Source: Glycomyces sp. NRRL B-16210
Lineage (GTDB): Bacteria; Actinomycetota; Actinomycetes; Mycobacteriales; Micromonosporaceae
Direction of reading: 5' to 3'
Length of the DNA: 64,000 nucleotides
Assembly: GCF_000719515.1 (NCBI RefSeq)
Contig: NZ_JOGR01000013.1
Span: 186,001 to 250,000, forward strand
This document shows, in pieces, positions 60,283 to 64,000 of the stretch; position 1 is the stretch's first letter; each line of letters starts with the position of its first letter. A program made the translations under genes and the position numbers. The notes beneath the pieces are model-generated. The model was not told the DNA's origin. It saw only the letters and a list, made by a program, of their open reading frames with translations, and did no database searches.

Positions 60283-60747
60283 ATGAGCGATCCCGATGCC
60301 CGTACGCTGCTTGCGATCGGCGACTTCGCCGCGCGCGCCGGACTGCCCGCGCCGACGCTGCGCTACTACGAGTCGCTCAGCCTGATCCACTCGGTGCGCA
60401 CCGGCGGCAACCAGCGCCGCTACCGCCGGGCCGAGCTGCGCCGGGTCGCGTTCATCCGGGCCGCGCGCTCGGTGGGCCTGTCCCTGGACGAGATCAAGGA
60501 CGCCTTGGACCGGCTGCCCGAGCGGCGCATCCCCGACCGCGCCGACTGGCAGCGGCTCTCCTCCTCGTGGCGGCAGCGACTGGAGGACCAGATCGCCTAC
60601 CTGCGCGATCTACAGGAGGATTTGGACGGCTGCGTCGGCTGCGGTTGCCTGTCCCTCGACCAGTGCTCGATCTACAACCGAGGCGACGAACTCGCCGCCG
60701 ACGGCCCCGGCCCCCGCCGGGGATTCAAGACGAAGCCGGGAGGATGA
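60283..60747 (+). CDS. soxR: Redox-sensing transcriptional regulator SoxR
   Basis: 154-aa MerR-family activator with a [2Fe-2S] cluster. The winged-helix domain is at the N-terminus (AIGDFAARAGLPAPTLRYYE), then a coiled dimer helix. The cluster-binding motif CVGCGCLSLDQC is C-x2-C-x-C-x5-C with Cys117, 120, 122 and 128, identical in spacing to SoxR. It responds to redox-cycling compounds. ATG 60283 is chosen with GAGGA upstream. It is divergent from the split transketolase, with the SoxR box between. Confidence 0.95.
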   Translation: MSDPDARTLLAIGDFAARAGLPAPTLRYYESLSLIHSVRTGGNQRRYRRAELRRVAFIRAARSVGLSLDEIKDALDRLPERRIPDRADWQRLSSSWRQRLEDQIAYLRDLQEDLDGCVGCGCLSLDQCSIYNRGDELAADGPGPRRGFKTKPGG

Positions 60748-60863
60748 GCAGGCCCATCCATCGACCCGTTCCTGACCGCGTCGATAGAGCGATGCCGGGC
60801 CGCCCTAGGCCGTTGCGGCCGGGCGACCGTGCGGAGGCTAAGGAGAGTTCCGAGCGTGCTCAA

Positions 60864-60960
60864 GCGTTTTCGGTGCTTCCCAGTGCTTCCTCGGCGGCGT
60901 TTTTCTGAGGCGTTTCCCAACGGCGCTCCCGACTGCGATCCCCAATGGCGCTTCCCGGTG
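60864..60960. repeat. Imperfect ~12-bp tandem repeat after soxR
   Basis: About eight copies of a GCG(T/C)TTCCC-like unit begin at 60864, 60875, 60885, 60897, 60910, 60923, 60935 and 60948. The reverse complement GGGAAGCGC also occurs in the 32-bp array (18048-18056 and 18195-18203). No gene is visible. Confidence 0.6.
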
Positions 60961-60969
60961 ACACTCATA

Positions 60970-61011
60970 GCGAGAGGGACCCGCGGCGTCCCCGCTGTGG
61001 GCCCCTCTCGC
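60970..61011. terminator. Terminator between soxR and the secreted protein gene
   Basis: Outer stem GCGAGAGGG (60970-60978) with CCCTCTCGC (61003-61011) and an inner CCC/GGG pairing. It lies 13 bp after the minus-strand stop at 61024 and faces soxR. Confidence 0.7.
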
Positions 61012-61023
61012 CTCTATGGGGTT

Positions 61024-62376
61024 CTAGTTGGGGGAGTGGACCGTGCCGTCGTCCCAGTTCCGGTTCGCGCCTCTCAGGTACCAGCCGTTGCCGGAGTTGC
61101 CCGAGAAGTACTGCTCGATCGAACCGTCGAACGGCGTGGTGGAGGCGTTGCCGCCGTAGGTGTCGGTGTAGATCACGCCTTCACCCGAGGTCTGCAACGT
61201 GAAGCCGCCGGGGCGGAACTCGCGGTTCGTGCCCTTGAACGGCGAACGCGGGTCGTCCCAGTCCAACCGCTGCCCGCCGCCGGCCTGCAACGCCTCGTCG
61301 CAGTTGAAGCCGCCCAAGAGATCCGACTCGTAGCACAGGTCCAGGACCCTGCCGAGCCCGTCGGGCAGCGCCGGGTCGTGGTAGCGCTGGGAGTCGACCA
61401 CATAGAAGAGCGGCGAGATGCTGAACGTCACGCCCGCCCCGCTGACCTGCGAGTTGCCGAACCAGAAGTCGTCCATGTCGGAGACGTTGAACGGCTGCGG
61501 CTCAGGGAAGAGCGGGTCGAAGTGGGTCTCGCCGCGGCGGATGGCGTCCACACAGGCGGCGTTGGAGATCAAGCGACCCAGCGTCTGGTACTCGGAGGGC
61601 GAGTCGGCCGGGACGGCCGTGCCGACCTCGACGCGCGGGCCGCCGAAGCCCGGGCATTCCGAGGGACCGAAGCCCCCGGCAACGCCGAACGGCATCATCA
61701 AGGCCACGTTCGCCTGAACGGTCTGGCCGCCGCCCGAGCACCTGATGTTGCTGATCAGCTCGTGGATGTTGTTCTTGAACGCGTCAGGCGAGTGCGTGCC
61801 CTGGTGGATCTTGAGCAGGATGTCGCAGTTGGCGAGGACATTGCCCTGCGGCGGGAAGAACGCGCTGCCGTCGTCGCCCTCGATCACGTCCGTGTTCTGG
61901 ACGAGGATCTTGTGTCCGACGTGGTCTTCGTGGCGGTGGCTGGTCTCGGCCAGGCTGTCGGCCTGCACTTGGCTGACGTAGCCGAAGGGCGGGAACCCGC
62001 TGTCCGAGAACAGCGGCGAGTTCCGGGGATCGTCGCCGTGCTCGTGGCCGAAGGAGCAGCCGCTCGGGTCCTGCGTGGGGTGCCAGGTCGGGTAGACCTT
62101 GCCGTCCGGGCCGTATTCCCAGTACCGGGCGTGGATCTCGTTCGAGCACTCGCCGGCGCGCGGCTCGTACCCCTTCGGATCGGGTTGCAGGATCAGCTCG
62201 TAGGCCATGCTGAACTCGGCGTCGGCCGGGGGCAGCTCGGAGCCCCATGCGGGGTTCTGCTGCGCGATCGCCGAGGTCGTGGCGTTGACCGCGCCGATCG
62301 TGCCGACCACCGCCAAGGCGACGGCGACCGCTACGGCCCGGCGGACCCCGCGGGATGGTCTGAGTCTCTGGAGCAT
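61024..62376 (-). CDS. Secreted His-rich protein of unknown function
   Basis: 450-aa exported protein. A twin-basic start and hydrophobic stretch (about residues 8-35, GVRRAVAVAVALAVVGTIGAV) form a signal peptide, with cleavage likely near SAIA. The mature part has a His cluster (IHARYWEYGPDG, WHPTQDPSGCSFGHEHGDDP, then TSHRHEDHVGHK) suited to metal binding, plus Trp/Gly-rich C-terminal strands and eight or so Cys. Similar proteins occur in other actinomycetes without a known role. The start ATG 62374-62376 is set by AGGAGGA. The upstream DNA is very AT-rich. Confidence 0.7.
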   Translation of the reverse strand: MLQRLRPSRGVRRAVAVAVALAVVGTIGAVNATTSAIAQQNPAWGSELPPADAEFSMAYELILQPDPKGYEPRAGECSNEIHARYWEYGPDGKVYPTWHPTQDPSGCSFGHEHGDDPRNSPLFSDSGFPPFGYVSQVQADSLAETSHRHEDHVGHKILVQNTDVIEGDDGSAFFPPQGNVLANCDILLKIHQGTHSPDAFKNNIHELISNIRCSGGGQTVQANVALMMPFGVAGGFGPSECPGFGGPRVEVGTAVPADSPSEYQTLGRLISNAACVDAIRRGETHFDPLFPEPQPFNVSDMDDFWFGNSQVSGAGVTFSISPLFYVVDSQRYHDPALPDGLGRVLDLCYESDLLGGFNCDEALQAGGGQRLDWDDPRSPFKGTNREFRPGGFTLQTSGEGVIYTDTYGGNASTTPFDGSIEQYFSGNSGNGWYLRGANRNWDDGTVHSPN

Positions 62377-62439
62377 CTTCTTTCCTCCTGGTGGCACGCC
62401 GAATGACCGATCGGCGCTACACGGGTGAGGGAAGTAGAC

Positions 62440-62522
62440 GCATTTACAGTTATCAATGCGCGGAGCCGCAGTCAATGATATTTAGGTATTTGTTGTAATT
62501 TGTTGTGAAAATAGTGGTTATT
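62440..62522 (-). promoter_or_regulatory. AT-rich control region with 10-bp-spaced direct repeats
   Basis: A strongly AT-rich tract upstream of the secreted protein gene. It contains ATTTGTTGT at 62488-62496 and again at 62498-62506, exactly one helical turn apart, as for activator binding sites. The adjacent response regulator is a candidate to bind here. Confidence 0.5.
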
Positions 62523-63209
62523 TTATGAAATATCGGATAAAGACCCTGAATTCGATGACGGATCCGCGTGCACGCGACCGGATTCGTACGCCCAGATAGC
62601 GGCCTCGACGCGGTTGCGCAGACCGAGTTTCGTGAGGACGCCTGCGATATGGGTCTTGACCGTGCCGAGCGAGAGGAACAGCCGCTCGCCGATCTCGGTG
62701 TTCGTCAGGCCCGTGGCGAGCAGCGCGAGCACCTCCTCCTCGCGGTCGGTGAGCGGACTGGTCGGCTGCCGTACCTGTCGGGCGGGGCGGGCGAACTCGC
62801 CGAGGAGGCGCATCGTGATCTGCGGCGAGATAAGGGCGTCGCCGTTTGCGGCGGCGCGCACGGCCTCGCCGATGAGGTGCGGGCCCGCGTCTTTGAGCAG
62901 GAAGCCTTTCGCTCCGGCGCGGAGCGCGCCGTGCACGTATTCGTCGAGGTCGAACGTGGTGATGACGACGACGGCGATCGGGTCGGCGATGCGCTCGCCC
63001 GCGAGGAGTGTGGTCGTCTGGATGCCGTCGAGCCCGGGCATCCGGATGTCCAGGAGCGCCACGTCGGGGCGCAGTTGCTGAGCGAGCCGGACCGCCTCCA
63101 CGCCGTCCGCAGCCTCGCCGACCACCTCGATGTCGGACTGCGTTTCGAGCAGCATTCGAAGACCCGTGCGCACGGGCTCCTGGTCATCGGCGACGAGAAC
63201 GCGGATCAT
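62523..63209 (-). CDS. NarL/LuxR family response regulator
   Basis: 228 aa. The receiver domain has ADDQEPVR at the start (acidic pair), the phosphorylation Asp in VALLDIRMPGLDG (near residue 54), and ITTFD with the Thr, and Lys in KGFLLKDA. The C-terminal LuxR helix-turn-helix has LTDREEEVLALLATGLTNTEIG and TVKTHIAGVLTKL. ATG 63209 is used. Its likely partner kinase lies 120 bp upstream on the same strand. Targets are not known. Confidence 0.93.
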   Translation of the reverse strand: MIRVLVADDQEPVRTGLRMLLETQSDIEVVGEAADGVEAVRLAQQLRPDVALLDIRMPGLDGIQTTTLLAGERIADPIAVVVITTFDLDEYVHGALRAGAKGFLLKDAGPHLIGEAVRAAANGDALISPQITMRLLGEFARPARQVRQPTSPLTDREEEVLALLATGLTNTEIGERLFLSLGTVKTHIAGVLTKLGLRNRVEAAIWAYESGRVHADPSSNSGSLSDIS

Positions 63210-63330
63210 AAGGGGCCCTTCAGGGTGAGATGGTGGTTCGAGGGCTTCGCCGCAAGACTCGGACCGGCTCCATGGCGGCCTTGCAGGGGAACTTGTTTTG
63301 CCCCGCGCTGACTTTGCCTAGGGCGGCCAT

Positions 63331-64000
63331 CTACGCCTCGCGCTTTTCTGCGTGGACCGGCAGCACCGCGTTCAGGGTCCAGCCTCCGGCTGGATCTGGG
63401 CCGGCCGTTACCTCTCCGCCTAGCAGTGCCACTCGTTCTGTCATTCCTTGCAGTCCATGGCCTTCGCCTGAATTCGGCTTCGCCGGGGCTCCGTCGTTGT
63501 GGACCGTTAGCCGCGCGGTGTCCGCCTCCACATCGACCGTTACCTCGATGCCGGTGGCACCCCGGGCGTGGCGGCGGGCGTTCGTGACCCCTTCCTGTGC
63601 GATCCGGAACAGGGTCGAGGCCACGATGCCTGGCAGTTCCTCCGGAGCGTTAAGGCGCACGGTCACCGGCGGTGGCCCCGGATCGGCGAGGCGGGCGAGC
63701 TCGTCCATTCCCGCCGTCGGCGCGTACTCGGCCGGAGCGCGAAGCGTGCGCACGAGCGATCGCATGTCGGACAGCACCGCCTGCGCCTCGCGCTCGATCA
63801 CGCCGAGCGACTCGGCCACGCGCGCCGTATCCCGCGGGTCCGCGCTCGCCACTTGCGCGCGGATCACGATGACCGAGACATGATGGGCCACAGTGTCGTG
63901 CAGATCGCGGGCGAGCGCCTCGCGCTCGCGCGACCGCACGGTGTCGAGGAGCCGTGCCCGCGCCTCGACGCGCTCGCGCCGCAGCGCCCCGATGAGGCAC
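63331..64000 (-). CDS. Sensor histidine kinase (NarL-associated), 5' end missing
   Basis: The frame is open to the right edge (about 220 codons seen), so the N-terminal sensor part is outside the window. The dimerisation/phosphoacceptor helix reads ALARDLHDTVAHHVSVIVIRAQ (the phospho-His is in LHDTVAHH). The ATPase part has FRIAQEGVTNARRHA (N box) and a G box in GEGHGLQGMTERVALLGGEV. This is the HPK7/HisKA_3 type found with LuxR regulators. It pairs with the regulator downstream. A 120-bp gap to the regulator holds no gene. Confidence 0.92.
   Translation of the reverse strand, partial: CLIGALRRERVEARARLLDTVRSREREALARDLHDTVAHHVSVIVIRAQVASADPRDTARVAESLGVIEREAQAVLSDMRSLVRTLRAPAEYAPTAGMDELARLADPGPPPVTVRLNAPEELPGIVASTLFRIAQEGVTNARRHARGATGIEVTVDVEADTARLTVHNDGAPAKPNSGEGHGLQGMTERVALLGGEVTAGPDPAGGWTLNAVLPVHAEKREA

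Overview
The window is high-GC throughout, codes densely on both strands, uses many GTG and TTG starts, and carries several actinobacterial hallmark genes: rbpA, whiA, opcA, a DUF3046 gene beside recA, a SAV_6107-type HEPN gene, and the tkt-tal-pgi-zwf-opcA-pgl block divergent from ctaB. It is chromosomal DNA of an actinomycete. My best guess is a Glycomyces/Stackebrandtia-like lineage, but that is an impression and not a measurement. I found no rRNA, tRNA, CRISPR array, insertion sequence or prophage.

Layout. 1-5 kb: the end of a tandem GNAT acetyltransferase, a DEAD-box RNA helicase with an RGG tail, a DoxX membrane protein and an AcnR-like TetR repressor. 4.9-11.2 kb: DUF3046, recA-recX, then serA, leuB and ilvE. 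11.3-18 kb: a small membrane protein coupled to a PrsW intramembrane protease, an acidic Ser/Thr/Pro-rich membrane-anchored protein, a polyprenyl diphosphate synthase, metF, a degenerate CDP-alcohol phosphatidyltransferase homologue, a TPR protein and a HEPN-domain protein behind a perfect SOS box. 18-26 kb: a 32-bp repeat array, aspS, a membrane Ser/Thr kinase, a secreted sugar dehydrogenase, a lipoprotein and rarA. 26.3-32.9 kb: one operon (DUF948, a small membrane protein, alaS, ruvX, mltG, aroE, a DCC-family protein). 33.1-37.4 kb: an ABC exporter with one ATPase and a duplicated pair of ABC-2 permeases. 37.4-44.1 kb: a RIO kinase preceded by a tiny ORF, a Rpn-tail-like small protein, uvrC, then rapZ, a Pro/Gly/Arg-rich ORF, yvcK and whiA. 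44.4-48.7 kb: gap-pgk-tpiA, secG, rbpA. 48.9-57.1 kb, minus strand: tkt-tal-pgi-zwf-opcA-pgl. 57.3-64 kb: ctaB, a split transketolase divergent from soxR, a secreted His-rich protein, and a NarL/LuxR two-component pair cut by the window edge.

Two themes link the genes. The first is DNA damage. recA has a textbook PafBC (RecA-NDp) promoter, uvrC has a near match with exact spacing, and the HEPN gene has a perfect CGAAC-N4-GTTCG LexA box. The second is central carbon and redox metabolism. Lower glycolysis and the whole pentose phosphate block lie close together. An extra, split transketolase sits under a MerR-type promoter (19-bp spacer) centred on a near-perfect SoxR box next to soxR, which I consider the most interesting arrangement here. 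Several genes (metF, the ABC ATPase gene, uvrC, the split transketolase) have a -10-like hexamer 6-7 nt before the start codon and no ribosome-binding site, which suggests leaderless mRNAs.
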